64,000 nucleotides of DNA from Streptomyces sp. NBC_00344 (GCF_036088315.1 NZ_CP107996.1:3552501-3616500), one strand, 5' to 3'. Counted from the first letter of the stretch, positions 8,742-17,617 are shown. The notes: generated by a model not told the origin, from the sequence alone. Translations and numbers: made by a program.

Positions 8742-8781
8742 GCCCGGCCGTTGGCGACGGGGGATGCACCAACGACCGGGC
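8742..8781 (+). terminator. Hairpin after the secreted-protein gene
   Basis: GCCCGGCCGTTGG (8742-8754) pairs with CCAACGACCGGGC (8769-8781) with one mismatch. It lies between the convergent secreted-protein gene and the DUF5926 gene, about 20 bases after the stop of the former. Confidence 0.6.
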
Positions 8782-8906
8782 TTCTAGAACGGTAACAAGA
8801 GATCGGCGGTTCGCAAATTCGATCTCATGTATTCGGACAGCTATTCACCTGTGGTGCAGACCAGTTGTGACCGGAGTCACCCGCCGCCCCACCAGGGCCG
8901 TCACTC

Positions 8907-9863
8907 TCAGCTCAGGGTCACCTGGCGATTGGTGAGGCCACCGCGCGCCCTGCGCTCCTCGGGGGTCAGCGGGCTGTCCACGGCGAGCGCCGCGGTCAGC
9001 CGTTCGGCGAACTCGGCCGCAGGCTTCTCGCACTCCTCCGCCCCCATCGCGGTCGGCAGATCCCACACCGGGACGGTCAGTCCGTGCGCCCGGAAGGAAC
9101 CGACCAGGCGGGTGCCGACGCCGAGCGATGAGGTGCCGGCCGCGTGCAGCCGGGCGAGCGCGTCGAGGAGTCGCTCCTCCGGGTGCGGCATCACCCAGCG
9201 CAGATGATTCTTCTCCGGGGTCTCGCACCAGTAGGCGGAGTCCGCCGATGTGAGCTTCACGGTCGGGATGGCCGCCTCGTTCGCCCGCTCGAGCGAAGCG
9301 GAGACCTCCGGGGTGGCATTCTCCGAATCCGGTACCCAGAACTCGAATCCGGTGTGTACGACCGGTTCGAACGCGGCGCCCGGGTCCAGCAGGTCCTGCA
9401 GCCTGGGCCCGTCGGCGGCTGCCTTCTGCGCGGTGACCGGGGTGCCGGGATCGGCGGTCAGCGCGCGCTGCAGGGTGTCGGCCAGGTCGCGGCTCAGGTC
9501 CCCCGAAGGTGTGTCGTTCTGCAGTCCCAGCAGTACGGAGCCGTCGTCCCGGCGCAGCGCGGGCCACGCCATGGGCAGCACGGTCGCGAGGGTCACGGCC
9601 GGCACGCCGTCGGGCAGCCCGCCCTTCAGGGTCAGTTCGACGGTCGCCGCGGGTACCAGCTCGCGCAGCGCGACCCAGTCCCCCTCGCCGGTGAGGCCCT
9701 CGAAGGGCCGCTGGATCAGCTCCGTCACGGCATGTGCCGCGGCTCGTCCGTGGCAGGCCTTGTAGCGGCGGCCCGAGCCGCAGGGACAGGGCTCACGCGC
9801 CCCGACCACCGGGATCTCTCCGGTGACCTGAGGGGCCTTCGTCTGGGGACGCTTCTTCGCCAT
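8907..9863 (-). CDS. DUF5926 family protein with SEC-C zinc motif
   Basis: This 318-residue actinobacterial protein has an N-terminal SEC-C-type zinc ligand set, EPCPCGSGRRYKACHGR (about residues 24-40), as found at the C-terminus of SecA and in various accessory proteins. The remaining 280 residues match what is annotated as DUF5926 in Streptomyces. No enzyme motif is seen. The start MAKKRPQTK is supported by GGGAGAG upstream. The gene is convergent with the secreted protein and lies downstream, on the same strand, of a solo HATPase gene. Its role is unknown. Confidence 0.8.
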   Translation of the reverse strand: MAKKRPQTKAPQVTGEIPVVGAREPCPCGSGRRYKACHGRAAAHAVTELIQRPFEGLTGEGDWVALRELVPAATVELTLKGGLPDGVPAVTLATVLPMAWPALRRDDGSVLLGLQNDTPSGDLSRDLADTLQRALTADPGTPVTAQKAAADGPRLQDLLDPGAAFEPVVHTGFEFWVPDSENATPEVSASLERANEAAIPTVKLTSADSAYWCETPEKNHLRWVMPHPEERLLDALARLHAAGTSSLGVGTRLVGSFRAHGLTVPVWDLPTAMGAEECEKPAAEFAERLTAALAVDSPLTPEERRARGGLTNRQVTLS

Positions 9864-9977
9864 GGTGCGGCTCTCTCCCGACTGCGCTGGTGCTGTGTCG
9901 GGCGCGAGCCTATGGGATGTCCGCCGGTCGTGCGGGCTCATGGCGCGCCGCGTCCGGGCGCCGGGGAAAGGTGTCCG

Positions 9978-10505
9978 TCACATCCCCTGGTCGAGCTCGT
10001 CGAAGACATCCGTGAAGTCTCCGAACTCCGGCCCGTGTCCCGCGAGGTGGGCGGCGAAGTCCTCACGCCGGCCCCGGGTCACCAGCACCCAGACCGTCAC
10101 CTCGCCCGACGCGTTGTCCCGTACGCCCCACTCCTGGGCCAGGGCGCTGATGATGTTCAGCCCCCGGCCGCCTTTCGCGGTGACCGATGGGGTGGCCGGA
10201 ATCGGCCGGGTGGGACCGCCACCATCTGTCACTTCCACGGTCAGTTGTCCTGCTCTGTCCACGCGCCAGGCGGCGCGTACATCGCCGTCCCCGATCTCCG
10301 CCTGGCCCAGCGGCCTGCCGTGCCGGCAGGCGTTGCTGAGCAGTTCGGAAAGGATCAGAACAGCGTCGTCGACCATCGCGTCGGACACCCCGTTCCTGCG
10401 CAACTGATCACGCATACGGTGTCTCGCTTCACCCACGCCCGCAGGGCCATGGGGTACGGCCATGCTCGACGACGTGGGCACTTCCTGTGCCACCACCAAC
10501 GCCAC
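9978..10505 (-). CDS. Stand-alone HATPase_c (anti-sigma-like) regulator
   Basis: This 175-residue GHKL ATPase of the RsbW type has N box ELLSNACRHG (about residues 58-67), G1-like TDGGGPTRP and G2 GGRGLNIISALAQEWG. It lacks a receiver, HAMP or DHp domain. The GTG start at 10505 is set by a strong AAGGAGG eight bases upstream; the longer reading has no such site. It is the second solo HATPase in the window and, like the first, has no adjacent STAS or sigma gene. Its C-terminal tail is acidic (about 20 residues). Confidence 0.83.
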   Translation of the reverse strand: MALVVAQEVPTSSSMAVPHGPAGVGEARHRMRDQLRRNGVSDAMVDDAVLILSELLSNACRHGRPLGQAEIGDGDVRAAWRVDRAGQLTVEVTDGGGPTRPIPATPSVTAKGGRGLNIISALAQEWGVRDNASGEVTVWVLVTRGRREDFAAHLAGHGPEFGDFTDVFDELDQGM

Positions 10506-10661
10506 CCCCGAGACCTCCTTTGCCCCACGCCATCGAGTGGATGCCCCATTGGACTGGGCCGGAAACCGGCCAAAGGAGCACCGGTGACGCACTCGTAACG
10601 ATCGAACACGGGCCGAATGCGCCGGTGCACTCCCTGTGACGCCGGGTGAGGGGTGGCCGTT

Positions 10662-11468
10662 CTACAGGCGGCCCAGCTGGGACAGGACCTGTTTCGGGCG
10701 ATTGGTGATGATTGCCTCTACGCCCAGCTCGGCGCAGAGCTCGACGTCCGCCGGTTCGTTGACCGTCCACACATGCACCTGGTGCCCTGCCCGGTGCAGC
10801 CGCTCGACATAGCCGGGATGGCTGCGGACGATCCGCATCCCCGGCCCCGCGATCCCGGCCCCCGCCGGCAGCCGCCCGTCGCGCAGCCGTGGGGAGAGGA
10901 ACTGCATCAGATAGACGGTGGGAAGGCCGGGCGCGGCGGCCGCGATCCGGTGCAGCGACCGCGCCGAGAAGCTCATGATCCGTACGGGTGAGGGATCCCC
11001 GGGTGACGGCGCGGCCAGACCGAAACGGGCCAGTGCGGCGAGCAGCCTCTCCTCCACCTGACCCGCCCAGCGCGTCGGATGCTTGGTCTCGATCGCCAGC
11101 TCCACGCGCCGGCCGGAATCGGCGACCAGCTCGAGCAGGCGGTCCAGGGTGAGCACGGATGTGCTCTCCCGGTCCCAGTCCGGGGACTCCTCGCTGTCCT
11201 TCCATTCCCGCCAGGATCCGAAGTCCAGCGCGGCGAGATCGGCCAGCTCCAGGGCGGACACCGCGCCGCGACCGTCCGACGTGCGGTTGACACGGCGGTC
11301 ATGTACACAGACAAGATGGCCATCGGCGGTGAGCCGGACGTCGCACTCCAGTCCGTCCGCACCGTCCTCGATGGCTCGCATGTACGCGGCCAGAGTGTGC
11401 TCGGGGGCATCCTCGGATGCGCCTCGGTGGGCTACGACCTGAATGCTCTGCTGCCGTACATGGGTCAC
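10662..11468 (-). CDS. glpQ: Glycerophosphodiester phosphodiesterase
   Basis: This 268-residue cytosolic enzyme of the GDPD TIM-barrel family hydrolyses glycerophosphodiesters to glycerol-3-phosphate and an alcohol. The catalytic HRGA motif is in VVAHRGASEDAPEHT near the N-terminus, the metal ligands in GLECDVRLT, and the second catalytic His in CVHDRRVNRT. The C-terminal strand VEAIITNRP is typical. The GTG start of VTHVRQQ is inferred from family length; no strong SD is visible. No signal peptide is present. It is divergent from the serine protease gene. Confidence 0.87.
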   Translation of the reverse strand: MTHVRQQSIQVVAHRGASEDAPEHTLAAYMRAIEDGADGLECDVRLTADGHLVCVHDRRVNRTSDGRGAVSALELADLAALDFGSWREWKDSEESPDWDRESTSVLTLDRLLELVADSGRRVELAIETKHPTRWAGQVEERLLAALARFGLAAPSPGDPSPVRIMSFSARSLHRIAAAAPGLPTVYLMQFLSPRLRDGRLPAGAGIAGPGMRIVRSHPGYVERLHRAGHQVHVWTVNEPADVELCAELGVEAIITNRPKQVLSQLGRL

Positions 11469-11669
11469 CGCGTCATGGTGCCATCGGGAATGGGTAGGCG
11501 CGTGCAGGCGGGTGTCTGAAGGTGCGTACTTTTCGTCCTGACTGAAGGATGGGAACGGACGCACAGCTCCCGCTTACCGTGCCCCGACGTGCTGTGAGAA
11601 AAGCTGTCCGCAGACACTTGCACTGCGGGACTCTTACCGAAGACGACGTGGAACCGAGGAGAAAGAGCT

Positions 11670-13070
11670 GTGAGCACCGAGAACGAGGGCACCGAGGGCA
11701 CCGCGGCGGAGTCCGCACCACCCGCCCCGTCCGCACCTCCTGCGCCGGTTGCCGCTCCGGAGGGCATGTCTGCTTCCGCCTCAGGGGACACCGCACAGCT
11801 CCCTGGGCATGTGCCCGCAGGTGACCCCGCAGCGGCTCATGCGGCGGGGGCCGGCTGGCCCCCGCCGCCCCCGCCGCTTCCCGCCTACGGGGGCGGCGGC
11901 GGTCCTGTCTGGGGCGCGCCCGTGCCTCCGCCGCCCGGTCCGGGGCGCAGGCGGACCGGCGGCCTGGTCGCCGCGGTGATCGTGGCCGCGCTGGTCGCGG
12001 GCGGCATCGGTGGCGGCATCGGATATGTGGCCGAGAAGAACAGTGACAACGCGACCGGATCGACGACGGTTTCCGCGCCGGGCAACGGCCAGGACGTCAA
12101 GCGCTCCCCGAACACGGTCGCCGGGGTGGCCGCCAAGGCGCTGCCCAGCGTCGTCACCATCGAGGCGAAGAGCGGCAACGGCGAAGGCGGCACAGGCACC
12201 GGCTTCATCTACGACACCCAGGGTCACATCCTCACGAACAACCATGTGGTGGCAGAGGCAGCCGGCGGCGGCAGTCTCACGGCGACCTTCTCCAACGGCA
12301 AGAAGTACGACGCCGAGGTGGTCGGCCGGGCACAGGGCTACGACGTGGCCGTGGTGAAGCTGAAGAACGCGCCGTCCGGGCTGAACCCGCTCTCCCTCGG
12401 CAACTCCGACCAGGTGGCCGTCGGCGACTCGACCATCGCGATCGGTGCGCCCTTCGGCCTCTCCAACACGGTGACCACCGGCATCATCAGCGCGAAGAAC
12501 CGTCCGGTCGCATCGGGCGACGGATCCGGCAGCAAGGCCTCGTACATGAGCGCCCTGCAGACCGACGCCTCGATCAACCCGGGCAACTCCGGCGGCCCGC
12601 TGCTCGACGAGCGCGGCGCGGTCATCGGCATCAACTCCGCCATCCAGTCGGCGAGCAGTGGCGGCCTCAGCGGTGAGGGACAGGCCGGCTCGATCGGTCT
12701 GGGCTTCGCCATCCCGATCAACCAGGCCAAGGCGGTCGCCCAGCAGCTGATCAAGACCGGCCAGCCGGTCTACCCGGTGATCGGCGCCACCGTCTCCATG
12801 GACGAGCAGGGCACCGGCGCCAAGATCTCCGACCAGGCCTCCGGCGGCGGCTCGGACCCGGTCACCCCCAACGGCCCGGCGGCCAAGGCGGGTCTGAAGG
12901 CCGGCGACGTGATCACCAAGCTCGACGACACCGTGGTCGACAGCGGCCCGACTCTGATCGGCGCGATCTGGACCCACAAGCCGGGTGACAAGGTCCAGCT
13001 CACCTATAAGCGGGACGGCAAGGAGCACACGGTCGAGGTCACCCTGGGCCAGCGCAAGGGCGACAGCTGA
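11670..13070 (+). CDS. Membrane-anchored HtrA/DegP-like serine protease (S1C) with PDZ domain
   Basis: This 466-residue protein has a Pro/Ala-rich cytosolic tail (residues 1-90) and one transmembrane helix (LVAAVIVAALVAGGIGGGIG). The trypsin-like domain carries the catalytic triad in order: His in LTNNHVVAEA, Asp in GYDVAVVKL and Ser in NPGNSGGPLLDE. A C-terminal PDZ domain (about 370-460) includes KAGLKAGDVITKLD. It should degrade or refold damaged exported proteins. The GTG start follows GAGGAG. The gene is monocistronic, with a hairpin after it and a tRNA beyond. Confidence 0.92.
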   Translation: MSTENEGTEGTAAESAPPAPSAPPAPVAAPEGMSASASGDTAQLPGHVPAGDPAAAHAAGAGWPPPPPPLPAYGGGGGPVWGAPVPPPPGPGRRRTGGLVAAVIVAALVAGGIGGGIGYVAEKNSDNATGSTTVSAPGNGQDVKRSPNTVAGVAAKALPSVVTIEAKSGNGEGGTGTGFIYDTQGHILTNNHVVAEAAGGGSLTATFSNGKKYDAEVVGRAQGYDVAVVKLKNAPSGLNPLSLGNSDQVAVGDSTIAIGAPFGLSNTVTTGIISAKNRPVASGDGSGSKASYMSALQTDASINPGNSGGPLLDERGAVIGINSAIQSASSGGLSGEGQAGSIGLGFAIPINQAKAVAQQLIKTGQPVYPVIGATVSMDEQGTGAKISDQASGGGSDPVTPNGPAAKAGLKAGDVITKLDDTVVDSGPTLIGAIWTHKPGDKVQLTYKRDGKEHTVEVTLGQRKGDS

Positions 13071-13113
13071 CGACTCCGGCACCGGCGCCACGCGTGCGCC
13101 GCCGCGACCGGGG

Positions 13114-13134
13114 CCCGGCCGTCCGATGGCCGGG
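13114..13134 (+). terminator. Short hairpin after the protease gene
   Basis: CCCGGCC and GGCCGGG arms flank a seven-base loop, 44 bases after the protease stop codon. Confidence 0.45.
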
Positions 13135-13196
13135 TCTGCGCGGCGGCCGCCGCACCCGCTAGGCTGTATCCGCTCCGCCGCAGGTAGGCGGGGCAA

Positions 13197-13281
13197 GGTG
13201 GGTTGCCCGAGCGGCCTAAGGGAACGGTCTTGAAAACCGTCGTGGCGAGAGTCACCGTGGGTTCAAATCCCACACCCACCG
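13197..13281 (+). tRNA. tRNA-Ser (anticodon TGA)
   Basis: This 85-nucleotide class II tRNA has acceptor GGTGGGT pairing with ACCCACC and discriminator G. The anticodon loop is CTTGAAA (anticodon at 13231-13233). A long variable arm is present, and the T arm is GTGGG-TTCAAAT-CCCAC. The CCA end is not encoded. It decodes UCA and related codons. A hairpin terminator follows at once, and a decayed copy of its 3' end lies about 700 bases downstream. Confidence 0.97.
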
Positions 13282-13288
13282 CGCAGGT

Positions 13289-13327
13289 GAACGGCCCCTG
13301 ACCAGGTAAATCGGTCGGGGGTCGTTC
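13289..13327 (+). terminator. Terminator of tRNA-Ser(TGA)
   Basis: GAACGGCCCCTGACC (13289-13303) pairs with GGTCGGGGGTCGTTC (13313-13327) with two G-T type mismatches and a nine-base loop. It begins eight bases after the tRNA. A degenerate copy of this hairpin occurs at 13998-14030. Confidence 0.75.
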
Positions 13328-13421
13328 GTGCGTTCGGTGTCCGTTGCCCCCCGTTACTCCCCGCTATTTACCGGCCGATCGGGCACGGAAGGGGCACGGT
13401 CACGATTTGATCCTTAGCCGC

Positions 13422-13721
13422 TCAATATCTCAGCCGCGCTCTGTCTCCCTCGATCCGGAGAAAGAACTGATCCACAACGTTGCCCCCGTCTGAGGGCACA
13501 ATAGTCAAGCCGAGGCCCATGATCGGTTTGAGTACCCGGACCGTCTTCAGTCCATCTGGATCAGGTCCCCGCAGCGCGGCGAACGCCTCGAACAATGGCC
13601 TGACTGACTCCCATCCGGGCCCGGGCTCGAACCGGCAAAGGAACACCGGCTGATCTACCGACTCGACGGCGAGTACTCCTACCAGAAGTTCTCCTTGCAT
13701 GAGTCGCCACGCATCAATCAT
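13422..13721 (-). CDS. Small hypothetical protein inside the putative tRNA-linked scar
   Basis: This 99-residue soluble protein begins MIDAWRLMQGELLVG and ends RIEGDRARLRY. I do not recognise the family. Its base composition looks less G+C-rich than the neighbouring genes. It sits between tRNA-Ser(TGA) and the degenerate copy of that tRNA's 3' end, so it may be cargo left by an integrated element. The ATG is chosen because GGGGGAAA lies just upstream; the longer reading adds four residues. Confidence 0.6.
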   Translation of the reverse strand: MIDAWRLMQGELLVGVLAVESVDQPVFLCRFEPGPGWESVRPLFEAFAALRGPDPDGLKTVRVLKPIMGLGLTIVPSDGGNVVDQFFLRIEGDRARLRY

Positions 13722-13778
13722 CGTTTCCCCCACTTGGACTGCCTACCTGCACGTTCATTCACCGCATCAGCCTCCCCA

Positions 13779-13930
13779 AGCTCCCATCCCGTCCGCCTTC
13801 GGCCCACACACCGTGGAGCGGGCGTGGTTCAGGGCGTCAAGGTGGAGCGCGCCACTGTACGAACGACCTTGACGCCCTGGGCCGCGACTGCTCGGCTCTG
13901 CCTGGGTCGAAGGTGGTCGGGATGGGAGCT
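13779..13930. repeat. Long imperfect palindrome (fold-back element)
   Basis: The outer arms AGCTCCCATCCCG (13779-13791) and CGGGATGGGAGCT (13918-13930) are exact reverse complements. The inner arms CAGGGCGTCAAGGT (13830-13843) and ACCTTGACGCCCTG (13866-13879) are also exact. The two 38-base segments between them have equal length and still match at about 24 positions. The whole is one palindrome centred near 13854. It may be a MITE-like element or a structured RNA. Confidence 0.7.
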
Positions 13931-13974
13931 CCTCACCCAAGCCACAGCGGGCCTGCGGACGCCTACGGCGCCCC

Positions 13975-14030
13975 ATCCCACCCACCGCACGTGGATGGCT
14001 CCTGACCTGGCAATACGGTCAGGAGCTTTT
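13975..14030 (+). repeat. Degenerate copy of tRNA-Ser(TGA) 3' end plus terminator (att-like scar)
   Basis: From ATCCCAC onwards the sequence follows the tRNA 3' end and downstream terminator (13267-13327), with two 2-base gaps and scattered substitutions. The hairpin here is GCTCCTGACC (13998-14007) with GGTCAGGAGC (14017-14026), then TTTT. Such a duplication is what an integrase using this tRNA as its attachment site would leave. No integrase gene is present. Confidence 0.6.
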
Positions 14031-14401
14031 CCACGCCCGCTGCAGCCCGCCACCGGCCCGGGTGCCCGCAGCCGGAGGCCGGGCCAGGGGCACGGAGGTG
14101 CTCTCCGGGCCGGTCCGCCCGTGCGTGAACGCCGCAACGCCCCGCCGCAGGAGCGGTGTTGACCGGCCGAGCCGCGACTGATCACCCGTTGGGCGTCGTG
14201 AGAACCGGCGTCATGGAAGCCGTCCTCCCGTGGTCCGGAACACCCGGACTTTCACAACGAGCCACGTGGTCTTCGTTCATATTTTCGGCGTGCTGTCAGT
14301 GGCATGCCATACGCTGCGCTCACTGGTCGCCGCGCCGCCGCGGAGGCGTCTGCTGAGCGATCGTCATTGCTTGTGTTTACCCGTGGGGGGTACGACTCAC
14401 T

Positions 14402-16393
14402 GTGCGTGTACGCAGACTCTCGACCGCGACAGCGCTCGCGGTCATTTTCAGCTCCGCCGTCCTGGCCGGCGCGTCTCCGGCTTCCGCCGACAGCAGTTCG
14501 GTCCTTCCGATCGCGTCGAGCGGCGATGTCGTCGTGGACGGCGTCCATCAGCGAGTGTTCATCAGCGATCCGCTGGGCAACAAGGTCGTCGCCACCGATT
14601 ACAGCGGGAAGGTGCTCGGTACGGTTCCCTCGCTCCCCGGCGTGGTCGGTCTTGAACTGTCCGCCGATTCCGCCTCGCTCTATGCCGCGGTACCGGGCGC
14701 CGATGAGGTAGTGGCCATCGACACGGCCGCGCTGCAATTGGCGGGGACCTACCGGACCGGCGCCGGCACCGCGCCCACGTTCGTGGCGCGGGCCGGGGGC
14801 AAGATCTGGTTCGGGTACGGGCATGCCGCCGAGGGGGGCATCGGTTCGCTCGACCTGTCGGGTACCGAGCCGGTGGTGACGCTCGGCCAGGACGGCGACG
14901 CCTCCTGGTACTCCGCTCCCCGTCTGGCGTCCGACCCTGCCGCACCGGGGGTCCTGGCGGCAGGTGAGGTGGGCAGCAGTCCCGCCACCGTGGCCGTGTA
15001 CGACGTCGCTTCGGGCAGCGCCTCGCTCAGGGTGAGCAAGTGGAACCCGGGGGAGGGCGCGAGCAATCTGATGGATCTGGATGTGAGCCCTGACGGCAAG
15101 GAGCTCGTGGTGGCGAGCGGCTCGCCGTACTACCAGCAGGTGTACTCGACCGAGGACCTGTCGTCCGTGGGCCGCTACCAGACCAACACCTATCCGAACG
15201 CGGTGGACATCGCGCCCGACGGCACCGTCGCGGCGGGCACCGACTCCTGGTACGAGCCGGACGTCCACATCTTCACACCCGGGACCACGGACCCGCTGCG
15301 GCAGTACGACTTCCCCAACACCGGTACGTCATCCGGCTCCGACACCCTGGCTGCCGCCGGCCTGGCGTGGGCGCCGGACGAGAGCCGGCTGTTCGCGGTC
15401 TCCAGCAACTCCGCCTCGGTGTTCTCTCTTCGTGTACTGGACAGCCCCGCCAAGTCCGCTCCGAAGCTCACGGTCTCCGCACCGGCCTCGGCGGCCCGCG
15501 CCAAGTCGCTCACGGTCAAGGGCAGTCTCACCGCTTCCGTGCCGCTCCCCTCGGGCACCGCGCTGACCGTGACCCGCACCGACGTGGAATCCCCCGCCGG
15601 CAAGTCCCTGGGTACGAAGACGCTGGGCGCGAACGGTGCGTTCTCCTTCACCGACACTCCTCCGGCGGGTGGCAAGGTCACCTACAAGGTGTCCTACGCG
15701 GGCGATGCGACCCACACCGCGGCCTCCTCGTCCACCTCGGTGAATGTCTCGCGGGCCACTCCCACGCTCACCCTGAACCACAACGGCACCCTCTACTCCT
15801 ACGGCGCGGACGTCTCCTTCACCGCTCACCTCGGTACCACGTACAAGAACCGCACCGTGGAACTCTGGTCCGACCCCTTCGGCGCCGACAAACCGAAGAA
15901 GCTGGTGAGGACGGGCAAGGTCAACTCCAAGGGCGATCTGTCGGTCACCGTGGACATGACCCGCGACACCGCGGTCACCGCCGTGTTCCCCGGCGATGCC
16001 CGCTACGCGTCGAAGTCGGTCAAGGCCACCGCCTACGCCAAGGTGAAGATCTCCACCTCGGTCTCGCACCCCTACCGGACCGCCAAAATCGGCTCCACGT
16101 CGTACGCCTACTTCCACAAGAAGACGAATCCGGTCTTCACCACCACCATGACGGCGTACAAGAACCGCTCCCAGAAGTTCGCCCTGGAGGTCTACTACCA
16201 GGGAAAGTGGCGCTCCGGCGGCTCGCAGTACTTCAAGCTCGGCTCGACCGGGAAGTCCGCGGTGACGCTGACCGGAAGCCATGACACCGGCTACCGCATG
16301 CGGATGCGGTCGTCCTATGTGAACGGCTCGTCCGGCGACACCGTGAACTCGACCACCGACGGCTCCTGGAAGTACTTCGTCTTCACGTCGTAG
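14402..16393 (+). CDS. Secreted beta-propeller/Ig-like repeat protein
   Basis: This 663-residue protein has a signal peptide (cleavage near SPASA-DSS). Residues about 35-340 form a YncE/WD40-like propeller (repeated units such as MDLDVSPDGKELVVASG and AVDIAPDGTVAAGTD). At least two Ig-like domains follow (about 345-440 and 445-540). A Lys/Tyr-rich C-terminal domain of about 120 residues ends DGSWKYFVFTS, with no sorting signal or C-terminal helix. It is probably an exported surface or cell-wall-associated protein; no catalytic motif is visible. The GTG start has only a weak, distant G-rich SD. Confidence 0.75.
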   Translation: MRVRRLSTATALAVIFSSAVLAGASPASADSSSVLPIASSGDVVVDGVHQRVFISDPLGNKVVATDYSGKVLGTVPSLPGVVGLELSADSASLYAAVPGADEVVAIDTAALQLAGTYRTGAGTAPTFVARAGGKIWFGYGHAAEGGIGSLDLSGTEPVVTLGQDGDASWYSAPRLASDPAAPGVLAAGEVGSSPATVAVYDVASGSASLRVSKWNPGEGASNLMDLDVSPDGKELVVASGSPYYQQVYSTEDLSSVGRYQTNTYPNAVDIAPDGTVAAGTDSWYEPDVHIFTPGTTDPLRQYDFPNTGTSSGSDTLAAAGLAWAPDESRLFAVSSNSASVFSLRVLDSPAKSAPKLTVSAPASAARAKSLTVKGSLTASVPLPSGTALTVTRTDVESPAGKSLGTKTLGANGAFSFTDTPPAGGKVTYKVSYAGDATHTAASSSTSVNVSRATPTLTLNHNGTLYSYGADVSFTAHLGTTYKNRTVELWSDPFGADKPKKLVRTGKVNSKGDLSVTVDMTRDTAVTAVFPGDARYASKSVKATAYAKVKISTSVSHPYRTAKIGSTSYAYFHKKTNPVFTTTMTAYKNRSQKFALEVYYQGKWRSGGSQYFKLGSTGKSAVTLTGSHDTGYRMRMRSSYVNGSSGDTVNSTTDGSWKYFVFTS

Positions 16394-16404
16394 GCGCGGA
16401 GACC

Positions 16405-16457
16405 GGCAGCGGAGGGAGGGGTGTCGTCCAGCCAGGTGACACCCCTCTCCTGCTGCC
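16405..16457. terminator. Bidirectional terminator between convergent genes
   Basis: GGCAGCGGAGGGAGGGGTGTC (left) and GACACCCCTCTCCTGCTGCC (right) are near-complementary arms of about 20 bases. They sit between the secreted propeller protein and the convergent glycosidase gene. Confidence 0.75.
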
Positions 16458-16462
16458 CGCGT

Positions 16463-17617
16463 TCAGCGGGCGTAGACCGCGACGAAGTCCCGGGTCGCCG
16501 TGTTGTAGTAGCGCTCCGCGGGATTCTCGAAGTCGAGGATGTTGGACGGTTTCGGATCGGCCGGGTCGAGCTTTCCGTCGTAGCTCATGAACGACGGCCA
16601 GGCGCGGTTCATGTCCAGCGACATCGCCCGGACGGCGCCCGCACGCTGCATCAGGGCGGCGAGGGTGCGGGCGGTCAGGGCCTGGCCGACCACCATGATG
16701 ATGTCGCCCTTGGCGGTGACACCCACGCCGGAGCGTTCCACGAACATCCGGCTCTGGTCGGTGGCGCCCCAGGTGGAGTCGTTGTCGATGTCCGGGACCA
16801 CCTGTCCGCCGTCCACCATCAGTTCGAGGCACTGGCGCACGCCGACCACATCGCGGGTCATCCCCACATCACGCCCCCAGACGCCGATCTTGATGGAACC
16901 GTCGCGGTAGAAGACCTCGGATGCGGCGCCGTTCCTGAGCGTGCCCACGGTACGGCCGGCCAGGTAGAAGCCGCCGCGTGAGCCGCCGTCGCTGACCTTG
17001 AACCCGCCGTTCCAGGTGGCGACGAGCCCGGTGCGGCTGCCCTTCGGGATGTTCGGTGGCACGGAGAAGCTGCCGCCGGGTTCACGGACCCCCGGATGCA
17101 ACTGGAATCGCGCGTTCCGGGTGCTGATCCAGGCGACGGCGGCCTCGTAGGAGGTGTGGTCCGCGTCAGGGCGCACATAGGTCCCCTGCACGATCGGCAG
17201 GCCCTTCCTGTCCGACGCGAGCACCCGGTAGACCCCCTCCCCTTCCAGGGCCGGCGAGACCATGGGGCGCATCGGTGTGCGGAGGGGCAGCGACGCGCCG
17301 GCAGCCGTCCTGGGGGCCGTGGCCGCCTTCCGCATACGGTCCAGGGCGGCGGCCGAAAGCGAACCCCCCACCTTGGGCGGATCCAGGTCGTACCTGATGT
17401 TCTCGAGCTTGTCGACCACAGTGCCCAGCCTGTGCTCGCGTGCCCAGCCCGCCAGCCGGGCCGCGGTGCTGTCGTCGCCCGGGTAGGTCAGGGCGTCCTT
17501 GAGGGACCAGCTCAGGGCCAGGGCGCAGACCAGGACGACTGCGAGAACGGCCCTGGAGGCCTTGCGGCGTGGGAGCCGCAGGCGCTTCCGGGGCTCGGGA
17601 TCCGTTGCCTGGGACAT
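16463..17617 (-). CDS. Phosphodiester glycosidase (NAGPA/DUF2233) family membrane protein
   Basis: This 384-residue protein has an N-terminal basic tail and one membrane anchor (ASRAVLAVVLVCALALSW, about residues 19-36). The NAGPA-type domain lies at about 185-384 with family motifs LVATWNGGFK, CLELMVDGGQV, GDIIMVVGQALT and MSLDMNRAWPS. The domain cleaves N-acetylglucosamine-1-phosphodiesters in animals. In bacteria it is found in exported proteins that act on envelope polymers, so a cell-wall or exopolysaccharide role is inferred. AGGAG precedes the ATG. Confidence 0.85.
   Translation of the reverse strand: MSQATDPEPRKRLRLPRRKASRAVLAVVLVCALALSWSLKDALTYPGDDSTAARLAGWAREHRLGTVVDKLENIRYDLDPPKVGGSLSAAALDRMRKAATAPRTAAGASLPLRTPMRPMVSPALEGEGVYRVLASDRKGLPIVQGTYVRPDADHTSYEAAVAWISTRNARFQLHPGVREPGGSFSVPPNIPKGSRTGLVATWNGGFKVSDGGSRGGFYLAGRTVGTLRNGAASEVFYRDGSIKIGVWGRDVGMTRDVVGVRQCLELMVDGGQVVPDIDNDSTWGATDQSRMFVERSGVGVTAKGDIIMVVGQALTARTLAALMQRAGAVRAMSLDMNRAWPSFMSYDGKLDPADPKPSNILDFENPAERYYNTATRDFVAVYAR

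Larger units (their letters stand above)
13722..14401. other. 680-base gene-free region with long palindrome and decayed tRNA 3' end
   Basis: No plausible gene is seen. The region holds a 152-base imperfect palindrome (13779-13930), the att-like copy of the tRNA-Ser 3' end (13975-13990), its hairpin with a T-run (13998-14030), and then featureless sequence up to the GTG of the secreted protein. Confidence 0.55.
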
